Shown in pieces: positions 7,129 through 13,068 of a DNA stretch of 13,068 nucleotides. This DNA is from an uncultured Eubacterium sp. (GTDB lineage: Bacteria; Bacillota; Clostridia; Oscillospirales; Acutalibacteraceae), in NCBI GenBank assembly GCA_910577215.1, contig CAJTMQ010000024.1:1-13068 (forward strand). Reading direction: 5' to 3'. The stretch's first letter is position 1; every line of letters starts with the position of its first letter. Position numbers and translations under genes: made by a program. A model generated the notes under the pieces. The model was not told where the DNA came from and did not search any database. It saw only the letters and a program-made list of their open reading frames with translations.

Positions 7129-7986
7129 TTAAGCTCTTCTTTCTATCAATTTCTTTTTCATAACCTCATAGAAGTTATCGGGTTTGATTTTTACAAGCCT
7201 TGCCCTGTATGGTGAAAGCGAAATAATAACACTTGTATTTGCCGAAATATCAACAGGTGGCTCTCCGTCACAAGTTAAAATTGCATTATTGCTTACATCA
7301 CTTATTGTTTCAACAGTCAGCTGATTATCACTGCTCACAACAATACTTCTGTCCATTAACGAATGAGGACATATTGAGGTAACCTCAAAACAGTTTAAAT
7401 CCGGGCTGAGCACAGGACCTCCTGCAGCAAGACTGTATGCTGTTGAGCCTGTAGGTGTTGAAACAATAACACCGTCTGCCCTTGTATCCAGAAGTTCTCT
7501 GCCATTGCTTGTTACCTTAATATCAATCAGTCTTGCAAAATCCCCTCTTGAAAAAATAGCGTCATTAAGGCAATGAAAGGTTTTGACTGCCTTTTCATTT
7601 TCTATGATTTCAGCCTTAAGCATCATTCTTTCTTCCAATTGATATTTTCCTTCAATAACATCTTTCAAAAGATTAAGCTCATTTCTTTCAATTCCGCTTA
7701 AAAAGCCGAGTCTGCCGCCGTTAATACCAAGTGTCGGTTTGCCGAGAATGGCAGCTTTTTTGGCAATTTTCATTGTTGTGCCGTCGCCGCCTATAACAAT
7801 TGCTATATCACAAACCTGCATAAGCTCTGCCGAGCTTAAAAATTCACAATTCTCATTACTGATAACATCATAATATTTCTTATCAAAATAAATTCTGCAA
7901 TCGGTATCTTTAAGAACATCAAGCACTTCTCCAGCAATTGCTTTTGTTTCATTATTATTCAGATTTGCAAAAACTGAAAAAATCAT
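7129..7986 (-). CDS. nadK: NAD kinase (NADP+ synthesis)
   Basis: Phosphorylates NAD+ at the 2'-hydroxyl of its adenosine to make NADP+, using ATP or polyphosphate depending on the enzyme. The 285 residues are typical. The nucleotide/catalytic motif is 'GGDGT' (66-70, Asp68 likely the base), followed by 'INGGRLGFLSG' (88-98), 'LNDAIFSRG' (140-148), the hallmark 'STPTGSTAYSLAAGGP' (176-191) and 'ICPHSL' (205-210). Its ATG overlaps the tlyA stop in an ATGA arrangement (4 nt), and a GAGGA site lies 6 nt upstream inside tlyA. It ends one base before argR. The protein is cytoplasmic. In this operon it supplies NADP(H), which the later steps of the non-mevalonate isoprenoid pathway, fed by dxs, use; that functional link is an inference. 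Confidence 0.97.
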   Translation of the reverse strand: MIFSVFANLNNNETKAIAGEVLDVLKDTDCRIYFDKKYYDVISNENCEFLSSAELMQVCDIAIVIGGDGTTMKIAKKAAILGKPTLGINGGRLGFLSGIERNELNLLKDVIEGKYQLEERMMLKAEIIENEKAVKTFHCLNDAIFSRGDFARLIDIKVTSNGRELLDTRADGVIVSTPTGSTAYSLAAGGPVLSPDLNCFEVTSICPHSLMDRSIVVSSDNQLTVETISDVSNNAILTCDGEPPVDISANTSVIISLSPYRARLVKIKPDNFYEVMKKKLIERRA

Positions 7987-8789
7987 AACAATTCCTCGTG
8001 AGATTGATTTACAAGTTCATCAGGATTAACACATTCATCAATAATCGGCTCTGCCGATTTGCAAATATAAATCAGATATTCAATATTGCCTTCAGGCCCT
8101 TTAATCGGTGAAAACTGAAGTCCTTTAACCGAAAATCCGCTTTGCACCGCCATATCAATAACATTTTTAACAACTTCAAGGTGAACGGTTTTTTCTCTTA
8201 CCACACCCTTTTTTCCAACCTTCTCCTTACCTGCTTCAAACTGAGGCTTAATAAGACACACAGCCTGACCGTCGTCAGAAAGCAGTATATTAAGATTAGG
8301 TAAAATATGCTTTAAGGAAATAAAGGAAACGTCAACGGATGAAAAATCAATTTTATCCTTAATCTGTTCGTTTGTTACATAACGAAAATTGGTTCTTTCA
8401 AGATTAACCACTCTTTCATCACAGCGAAGCTTCCACGCAAGCTGACCGTAGCCTACATCAACAGAATAAACCTTAACCGCTCCGTTCATAAGCATACAAT
8501 CCGTAAAACCACCGGTTGATGCACCGACATCCATACAGATTTTCCCGTTCAAATCAATAGGAAATTCCTGCATTGCCTTTTCAAGCTTCAAACCGCCCCG
8601 ACTTACATATTTAAGCGTGCTTCCGCGAACCTCAAGCACATCGTCTTCCTTAATTTCCGTGCCTGCCTTATCAACTTTTTGATTATTAACATATACCTGA
8701 CCTGCCATGATAATAGCTTTTGCCTTTTCTCTGCTTGGGGCATAGCCTTTTTCAAAAACAGCAACATCAAGTCTTATTTTCTTAGACAT
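7983..8789 (-). CDS. tlyA: TlyA-family rRNA 2'-O-methyltransferase
   Basis: A 268-residue TlyA-family protein. In mycobacteria TlyA methylates ribose 2'-OH groups in 16S and 23S rRNA, and loss gives capreomycin resistance; it is sometimes misannotated as a haemolysin. An N-terminal S4 RNA-binding domain (about 3-60, 'RLDVAVFEKGYAPSREKAK') joins a FtsJ-like SAM-dependent methyltransferase domain (about 61-245). The SAM motif is 'MDVGASTGGFTD' (86-97). Candidate catalytic tetrad residues are Lys68 in 'SRGGLKL', Asp154 near 'DVSFISL', Lys181 in 'LIKPQFE' and Glu237 in 'GNIEYL'. The last ~23 residues are acidic and variable. The start overlaps the dxs stop by 8 nt, with a GAGG site 7 nt upstream. 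Short TlyA proteins without an N-terminal extension may modify 16S rRNA only, so the exact target is unsure. Confidence 0.93.
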   Translation of the reverse strand: MSKKIRLDVAVFEKGYAPSREKAKAIIMAGQVYVNNQKVDKAGTEIKEDDVLEVRGSTLKYVSRGGLKLEKAMQEFPIDLNGKICMDVGASTGGFTDCMLMNGAVKVYSVDVGYGQLAWKLRCDERVVNLERTNFRYVTNEQIKDKIDFSSVDVSFISLKHILPNLNILLSDDGQAVCLIKPQFEAGKEKVGKKGVVREKTVHLEVVKNVIDMAVQSGFSVKGLQFSPIKGPEGNIEYLIYICKSAEPIIDECVNPDELVNQSHEELL

Positions 8790-10617
8790 TGGAAACCTCG
8801 TTAACTATAGAATCTCTATCCAGTTTATATGTTTTAATCTGGCTTTCAATAGTAGCCTGCTTAACAAATTCATCCTCTATTGCTATATGCTTAAAATGAA
8901 CGTCAATATTATTTTCCTTAAGCATTGCTGCAACTATCTCACCAACACTGCCGGTTTTTATACTTTCTTCATAAAAATAAACATTTTTAACATCTGCCAA
9001 TAAAGTTAAAATGCTTTTCTCAACAGGCTTAATTTTATTCAGCTTAATAATAAATGTGCTGTCAAGCTCTTTATAAGCCGCGTAGCACTCCGAAAACTCT
9101 CTGCCGTATGTAATAATACAGTTTTCAGAATTAACACCACCGAAAACAGAATAATCAGATTTATCATAATGATAATCCTCAGGCATTTCATTCTCTTTAC
9201 CGCGCGGATAACGAATGGCAGCTGCACCGTTGTCATGATAAATAGCTTTTCCGAACATCAGTGAAAGTTCTTCATAGCAGCTTGGAGCATAAACGGTTAA
9301 ACCGGGAACTGTATTCAGGTAAGAAACATCAAAAATACCCTGATGAGATTCACCGTCCTCACCAACAAAGCCTGCACGGTCAATACCGAAAATAACCTTA
9401 ATATTCTGCATTGCAACATCGTGAATCAGCTGATCATATGAACGCTGCAAAAATGTAGAATAAACGGCAAAAACAGGCACTAACCCGTTTTTGGCAAGAC
9501 CGCTTGAAAAGGTTACTGCGTGCTGCTCTGCAATACCAACATCAAAAAATCTTTTAGGATAAAGCTTCGCAAAATTACTGAGACCCGTACCCTCAGCCAT
9601 TGCAGCGGTAACACAGCAGATTCGGCCATCCTTTTCAGCCAGTGAACACATGGTATCACCAAAAGCAGAAGAAAAATTCTTTCCTCCCGAAACACATTCA
9701 CCTGTTGCAACATTAAACTTACCGATACCGTGAAACTGCGTAGGATTTTTTTCCGCAGGATTATAGCCTTTCCCCTTAATCGTGTTAACGTGAATGAGTA
9801 CGGAATGGCTATGTGTTTTTGCAGCAGTTAAAACAGATATAAGACTTTCTATGTCATGACCGTCTATAGGTCCGTAATAGCGAAAGTCTAAATCTTCAAA
9901 AAAGGTAGCATGATAAACTTTTTTTCTGATTTCTGTATTAATAAATGTAACTAAGCGGTTAACAGAATTTCCGATTTTCGGAATTTTTGCAAAAATACGC
10001 CTTACACCCGCTTTGAATGTAAAATACTGCTTTGATGTTCTTATCGTTGTTAAATGCTTTGACATTGAGCCTACATTTTGACTTATGGACATATTATTAT
10101 CATTAAGTATTACAATAAGATTCTCGCAACCGTAGGAGCCGTTATTAAAGGCTTCATATGCAAGACCGCCCGTAAGTGCACCATCCCCGATAACGGCAAT
10201 AACCTTACCCTTTTCACCTTTTATTTTCTTTGCCTTTGCCAGCCCTATTGCCTGGGAAATAGCAACACTTGAATGACCGCTTGAAAAAATATCGTGCTCA
10301 CTTTCAACAGGGCGTACGAAGCCGCTTATACCGCCCTCTGTACGCAGAGTTGAAAACCGATCTTTTCTTCCGGTTAAAATTTTGTGTGTATAGCATTGAT
10401 GCCCAACATCAAAAACAATCTGATCTGTTGGGCTGTTGAATACCTTATGAAGTGCAACGCTTAATTCTACCACACCTAAATTTGAAGCAAGATGACCGCC
10501 TGTTTCGGAAACCGTTTCAACAAGCAGTTCTCTTATATCGGCACAGAGCTCATCAAGCTCACTATTATTCATTTTTTTTATATCTTTAGGTAACTGAACT
10601 TTATCAAGAACAGACAT
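8782..10617 (-). CDS. dxs: 1-Deoxy-D-xylulose-5-phosphate synthase
   Basis: Condenses pyruvate and glyceraldehyde 3-phosphate, with thiamine diphosphate and Mg2+, in the first step of the non-mevalonate (MEP) isoprenoid pathway. Numbering from the ATG at 10617 gives 611 residues. Motifs: His42 in 'GGHLASNLG', 'GHQCYTHK' near 73, the ThDP/Mg motif 'GDGALTGG' (144-151) closing at 'NDNN' (172-175), 'GPIDGHD' near 250, catalytic Glu364 in 'GIAEQHA', and 'GEDGESHQG' (419-427) with His425. The reading frame stays open upstream to a TTG at 10635, but that codon has no ribosome site. The ATG has AAAAGAG 8 nt before it and gives the usual family start, so I prefer it. A likely promoter lies in the 72-nt gap to ispA. 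It overlaps tlyA by 8 nt. The product can feed ispA, encoded just upstream. Confidence 0.96.
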   Translation of the reverse strand: MSVLDKVQLPKDIKKMNNSELDELCADIRELLVETVSETGGHLASNLGVVELSVALHKVFNSPTDQIVFDVGHQCYTHKILTGRKDRFSTLRTEGGISGFVRPVESEHDIFSSGHSSVAISQAIGLAKAKKIKGEKGKVIAVIGDGALTGGLAYEAFNNGSYGCENLIVILNDNNMSISQNVGSMSKHLTTIRTSKQYFTFKAGVRRIFAKIPKIGNSVNRLVTFINTEIRKKVYHATFFEDLDFRYYGPIDGHDIESLISVLTAAKTHSHSVLIHVNTIKGKGYNPAEKNPTQFHGIGKFNVATGECVSGGKNFSSAFGDTMCSLAEKDGRICCVTAAMAEGTGLSNFAKLYPKRFFDVGIAEQHAVTFSSGLAKNGLVPVFAVYSTFLQRSYDQLIHDVAMQNIKVIFGIDRAGFVGEDGESHQGIFDVSYLNTVPGLTVYAPSCYEELSLMFGKAIYHDNGAAAIRYPRGKENEMPEDYHYDKSDYSVFGGVNSENCIITYGREFSECYAAYKELDSTFIIKLNKIKPVEKSILTLLADVKNVYFYEESIKTGSVGEIVAAMLKENNIDVHFKHIAIEDEFVKQATIESQIKTYKLDRDSIVNEVSNV

Positions 10618-10625
10618 TAAATCAA

Positions 10626-10632
10626 CTCTTTT
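10626..10632 (-). promoter_or_regulatory. Ribosome binding site that decides the dxs start
   Basis: On the minus strand the site reads AAAAGAG, with 8 nt to the ATG at 10617. The alternative TTG start at 10635 is preceded only by A+T-rich sequence with no purine-rich site. It would also fall within about 6 nt of the predicted transcript start, so the ATG is favoured. Confidence 0.6.
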
Positions 10633-10647
10633 CAACTATTAAAACAT

Positions 10648-10676
10648 ATATTAGCATAAAATGTATAATAATGCAA
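10648..10676 (-). promoter_or_regulatory. Candidate internal promoter before dxs
   Basis: In the 72-nt gap between ispA and dxs the minus strand has TTGCAT (10671-10676), a 17-nt spacer and TAATAT (10648-10653). The -10 box is preceded by TGC at the extended -10 position. Both hexamers are imperfect, but the spacing is ideal and the gap is the only sizeable non-coding break in the operon. Two copies of ATTATACAT (10680-10688 and 10661-10669), 19 nt apart, flank the -35 region. If real, this promoter would add transcription for dxs through tyrS. Confidence 0.4.
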
Positions 10677-10689
10677 TATATGTATAATG

Positions 10690-11574
10690 TCACTTAACAC
10701 GTCTTGTAAGCTTCCCGGCAAGTAATTCAAGAAATTCAGTATTTTCAAATAAAGAAAGTGCTGAAACAGCAGCATCTGTATAGTTTTCAACATCTTTTTG
10801 TGAGCTTTCAATACCTTTTAATGTTACATAAGTTGTTTTATCATTCTCTGCATCCGATCCAACAGGCTTTCCCAGAACCTCACTGTCTCCTATAACATCA
10901 AGAATATCATCCTTGATTTGGAAAGCTATACCAAGATTATACGCAAATTTATTTGCAGCTTCAATCTGAGCCTTATCTGCACCGCCCGCAACACAGCCAA
11001 GTAAGCACGCAGCTGAAATCAACGCACCTGTTTTCAACTTATGAACAGATAGAAGCTGTTCTATATCGGGACTTTCACTTTCATACTTCAAATCAATTAT
11101 CTGACCGCCGATCATTCCCAGAACACCACTGTTTTGAGCAAGAATATTTACTGCTGATGCTTTTTTATCCGCTGATAAATCAGAAGCCGCTATAATCTGA
11201 AAAGCGTGTGTAAGCAACGCATCTCCTGCAAGAAGAGCAGTTGCTTCACCGAACATTTTATGGCAGCTTGGCTTGCCTCTTCTGAAATCATCATTATCCA
11301 TACACGGCAAATCATCATGAATAAGACTGTAGGTGTGTATATACTCAACCGCACAGGCAAAATCAAGCGCTTCTTCCTTAGAAATGCCGCAGCACTCTGC
11401 AAATTCAAGACAAAACACAGGTCTAAGCCGTTTACCACCGTTTGAAAGACTGTATTTCATAGCTTCTGCAACAACATCCTGATTATCCGCACATTTCGGC
11501 AAATGGTTTATGATTGCATTTTCAATAAGCAAAATATCATTTTTTAGTATATTATCAAATTCTAAATCAGTCAT
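10690..11574 (-). CDS. ispA: Farnesyl diphosphate synthase (short-chain polyprenyl synthase)
   Basis: A class I trans-isoprenyl diphosphate synthase that extends dimethylallyl diphosphate with isopentenyl diphosphate to C10/C15 products. These feed undecaprenyl carriers and quinone or other isoprenoid tails. The 294 residues are typical. The first Asp-rich motif is 'IHDDLPCMDNDD' (85-96, D87-D88-x4-D93), with the two-residue insertion of bacterial type II FPP synthases and Tyr82 five residues ahead, which favours a C15 product. The second Asp-rich motif is 'FQIKDDILD' (218-226). 'GGKRLRP' (46-52), 'KTGALI' (181-186) and 'LAGDAL' (115-120) are also present. The ATG lies 4 nt after the xseB stop, with AGGA 8 nt upstream. 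GGPP synthase is the closest alternative, but the aromatic Tyr82 plus insertion argues for FPP. Confidence 0.93.
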   Translation of the reverse strand: MTDLEFDNILKNDILLIENAIINHLPKCADNQDVVAEAMKYSLSNGGKRLRPVFCLEFAECCGISKEEALDFACAVEYIHTYSLIHDDLPCMDNDDFRRGKPSCHKMFGEATALLAGDALLTHAFQIIAASDLSADKKASAVNILAQNSGVLGMIGGQIIDLKYESESPDIEQLLSVHKLKTGALISAACLLGCVAGGADKAQIEAANKFAYNLGIAFQIKDDILDVIGDSEVLGKPVGSDAENDKTTYVTLKGIESSQKDVENYTDAAVSALSLFENTEFLELLAGKLTRRVK

Positions 11575-11578
11575 TACA

Positions 11579-11767
11579 TCAATCCTTATTAATTTCAGTG
11601 ATTTTCTGCTTCGCTTCTGTCAGTTTTTTATTGCAAAAAGCGGCAAGTTTAGTACCTTCTTCAAAAAGCTTCATACTTTCATCAAGAGAGGCTTCGTTTT
11701 TTTCAAGCAGATTTACTATTTCCTCGAGCCTTTTTACGGCTTTCTCATATGTTAATTCTTCAGCCAT
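11579..11767 (-). CDS. xseB: Exodeoxyribonuclease VII small subunit
   Basis: A 62-residue, mostly helical and charged protein matching XseB, several copies of which bind each XseA and support the single-strand exonuclease. The family core 'YEKAVKRLEEIV' (5-16) and 'LDESMKLFEEG' (28-38) forms the usual two-helix coiled coil, and the length is normal (about 60-80). Its ATG lies inside the end of xseA (8-nt overlap), with GAGG 9 nt upstream, so the two subunits are translationally coupled. ispA follows after 4 nt. Confidence 0.93.
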   Translation of the reverse strand: MAEELTYEKAVKRLEEIVNLLEKNEASLDESMKLFEEGTKLAAFCNKKLTEAKQKITEINKD

Positions 11768-12962
11768 TTTTGCTTACCTCATTTACAGTGCACATTGCCT
11801 TGCCGTCCTGCAAAACAAATGTAATTTTATCTTTTATTTTAATTTGGGAAGCAGATTTAACTACTTCGTTTTCCTTTTGAATAACCGAATATCCTCTTGC
11901 AAGAACAGCCAGCGGACTTAAAGCATTCAGCTTGCCTGCAAGTGCAGAAAGCATCATTTCTTTACTTTCAAGATTGTAGGATAATGAATCATTAAGCCTT
12001 GTTTCAAGCACTTCAACATTATCTTCAAATGAATGAATCAACGATTCATAATCAACAAGTACAGGTGAATCTGAAAGCTCCGAAACATACTGAATATGAT
12101 TATCAACAATATAATTTATCTGACTTTCAAGCGTATTTTTCAATGCCGCAATATAACTGAACAGCATATTTATATCAGGGCAGACAAGCTCTGCCGCAGC
12201 ACTCGGTGTAGGTGCTCTCAAATCAGCAACAAAATCACATATTGTAAAATCTGTTTCGTGACCTACAGCCGAAACAATGGGTGTTTCACACGCAATAACC
12301 GCTCTTGCAACCGTTTCTGTATTAAACGCCCACAAATCTTCTATAGAGCCTCCACCCCTGCCGAGAATTATAACGTCAATATCCGCCATACTGTCAAGCA
12401 GCTGAATTGATTTTACAATGTCAGCAGGTGCATATTCGCCCTGAACGATTGTAGGCACAATAACAATTTCCGCTAACGGATACCTTCTTGAAGTGATATT
12501 TTTAATATCCTCGACCGCAGCACCTATATTTGATGTTGCAACCCCGATTTTTTTAGGATAAGGCGGCAAGGGCTTTTTGATTTCATCATCACAAACACCT
12601 TCCCTGAACAATTTCTCCTTTAACTGCTCATAAGCAAGGTTCAGCGCACCGATTCCATCCGGCTGCATATCATCAACATAAAGCTGATATTCGCCGTTTT
12701 TTTCATAAACCGAAACTCTGCCGCTGCAAATTACCTTCATTCCGTTTTCCGGATTAAATTTAATTTTGTCGGCATAAGAAGCAAACATAACTGCTTTAAG
12801 CTGGCTTTTTTCATCCTTTAGCGTAAAATACATATGCCCTGAGCGATAATAATATGTGAAATTCGATATTTCACCGCTTATATAGATATTCCTGAGAGGT
12901 GTACTTTCATCAAGCAATGCCTTTATATAAGTATTTACTTGTGATACAGTTATAACATTCAT
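11760..12962 (-). CDS. xseA: Exodeoxyribonuclease VII large subunit
   Basis: The catalytic subunit of exonuclease VII, which degrades single-stranded DNA from both ends into short oligonucleotides and takes part in mismatch repair and removal of trapped ends. The 400 residues suit the family (about 400-460). An N-terminal OB-fold (about 1-100, 'NIYISGEISN', 'YFTLKD') binds single-stranded DNA. The catalytic domain holds 'GVATSNIGAAVEDI' (140-153), 'GRGGGSIEDLWAFN' (201-214), 'SAVGHETDFT' (231-240) and 'LRAPTPSAAAE' (248-258). A coiled-coil stretch (about 265-345) and the C-terminal 'LARGYSV' (354-360) follow. The ATG overlaps the stop of the upstream TsaD-like gene (ATGA, 4 nt). No strong ribosome site is visible there, so coupling to the upstream gene is likely. 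It overlaps xseB by 8 nt. Confidence 0.97.
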   Translation of the reverse strand: MNVITVSQVNTYIKALLDESTPLRNIYISGEISNFTYYYRSGHMYFTLKDEKSQLKAVMFASYADKIKFNPENGMKVICSGRVSVYEKNGEYQLYVDDMQPDGIGALNLAYEQLKEKLFREGVCDDEIKKPLPPYPKKIGVATSNIGAAVEDIKNITSRRYPLAEIVIVPTIVQGEYAPADIVKSIQLLDSMADIDVIILGRGGGSIEDLWAFNTETVARAVIACETPIVSAVGHETDFTICDFVADLRAPTPSAAAELVCPDINMLFSYIAALKNTLESQINYIVDNHIQYVSELSDSPVLVDYESLIHSFEDNVEVLETRLNDSLSYNLESKEMMLSALAGKLNALSPLAVLARGYSVIQKENEVVKSASQIKIKDKITFVLQDGKAMCTVNEVSKNG

Positions 12963-13068
12963 ATTGATTTCAAATAAGCATATATTGCAATTCCTGCAGC
13001 ATTATCACAGCTGAATTCGGGCTTTGCAAAATATGCTCCGTATTTCTTACTTAATTTTTGTTTTATTA
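12959..13068 (-). CDS. C-terminus of a TsaD/Kae1-family (peptidase M22) protein, partial
   Basis: The window edge cuts off the 5' part; only the last 35 codons and the TGA are present. The residues include 'AYFAKPEFSCDNAAGIA', which matches the C-terminal metal-binding block of the TsaD/Kae1/Gcp family (canonical form close to 'CTDNAAMIA'); its Asp is a metal ligand in that family. TsaD makes the N6-threonylcarbamoyl modification of adenosine 37 in tRNAs that read ANN codons. Clostridia also carry TsaD-like paralogues annotated as peptidase M22 or glycoprotease, and such a gene can sit next to xseA. The fragment cannot tell these apart, so no symbol is given. Its stop overlaps the xseA start by 4 nt, which indicates co-transcription. 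Confidence 0.75.
   Translation of the reverse strand, partial: IKQKLSKKYGAYFAKPEFSCDNAAGIAIYAYLKSI

Noticed and set aside
10618..10635. TTG start that would add six residues to Dxs
   Set aside because: No ribosome site precedes the TTG, while the ATG at 10617 has one at proper spacing and gives the normal family N-terminus.
1..13068. CRISPR arrays, tRNA/rRNA genes, insertion sequences, prophage or defence genes
   Set aside because: No regularly spaced repeats, no tRNA-like cloverleaf sequence, no transposase or phage motifs were seen; nearly all bases are accounted for by the listed genes.

Overview
The window is A+T-rich. Every gene I can support lies on the minus strand, so transcription runs from right (13068) to left (1). 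Gene content, gene order and Shine-Dalgarno strength point to a low-G+C Gram-positive bacterium of the class Clostridia, probably a gut Oscillospiraceae/Ruminococcaceae or Lachnospiraceae relative. That placement is inferred from gene order and motifs, not from a database search.

Region A (about 13068 to 3753) is a dense, mostly housekeeping gene string. In transcription order it holds the C-terminus of a TsaD/Kae1-family (peptidase M22) protein, xseA, xseB, ispA, dxs, tlyA, nadK, argR, recN and tyrS, and it ends at a strong intrinsic terminator at 3753-3779. Most junctions overlap or abut (4-nt overlap tsaD-like/xseA, 8-nt xseA/xseB, 8-nt dxs/tlyA, 4-nt tlyA/nadK, 1-nt gap nadK/argR, 17-nt overlap argR/recN, 0-nt gap recN/tyrS). 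The only real break is a 72-nt A+T-rich gap before dxs, which carries a plausible internal promoter. The string combines exonuclease VII (xseAB), isoprenoid precursor and farnesyl diphosphate synthesis (dxs, ispA), an rRNA 2'-O-methyltransferase (tlyA), NADP supply (nadK), arginine-responsive regulation (argR), recombination repair (recN) and tyrosyl-tRNA synthesis (tyrS). The xseAB-ispA-dxs-tlyA-nadK-argR-recN order is well known in Clostridia. tyrS at its end, with no room for its own T-box leader, is the less usual part.

Region B (3679-3103) is a decayed alpha/beta-hydrolase (hormone-sensitive-lipase-type esterase). It keeps its oxyanion-hole end and its Asp/His end, but a deletion that also breaks the frame has removed the middle with the catalytic serine.

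Region C (about 3041 to 90) is a short accessory transcription unit: a sigma-A-type promoter, a cytoplasmic family-31 glycoside hydrolase with an extra C-terminal tail, and a GNAT acetyltransferase 19 nt downstream. It closes with a hairpin terminator at 90-117. Bases 1-89 contain nothing I can assign.

I found no convincing new multi-gene system, RNA gene, CRISPR array, insertion sequence or prophage. The points most worth a second look are the esterase deletion, the GH31 tail, the tyrS placement and the identity of the partial TsaD-family gene.
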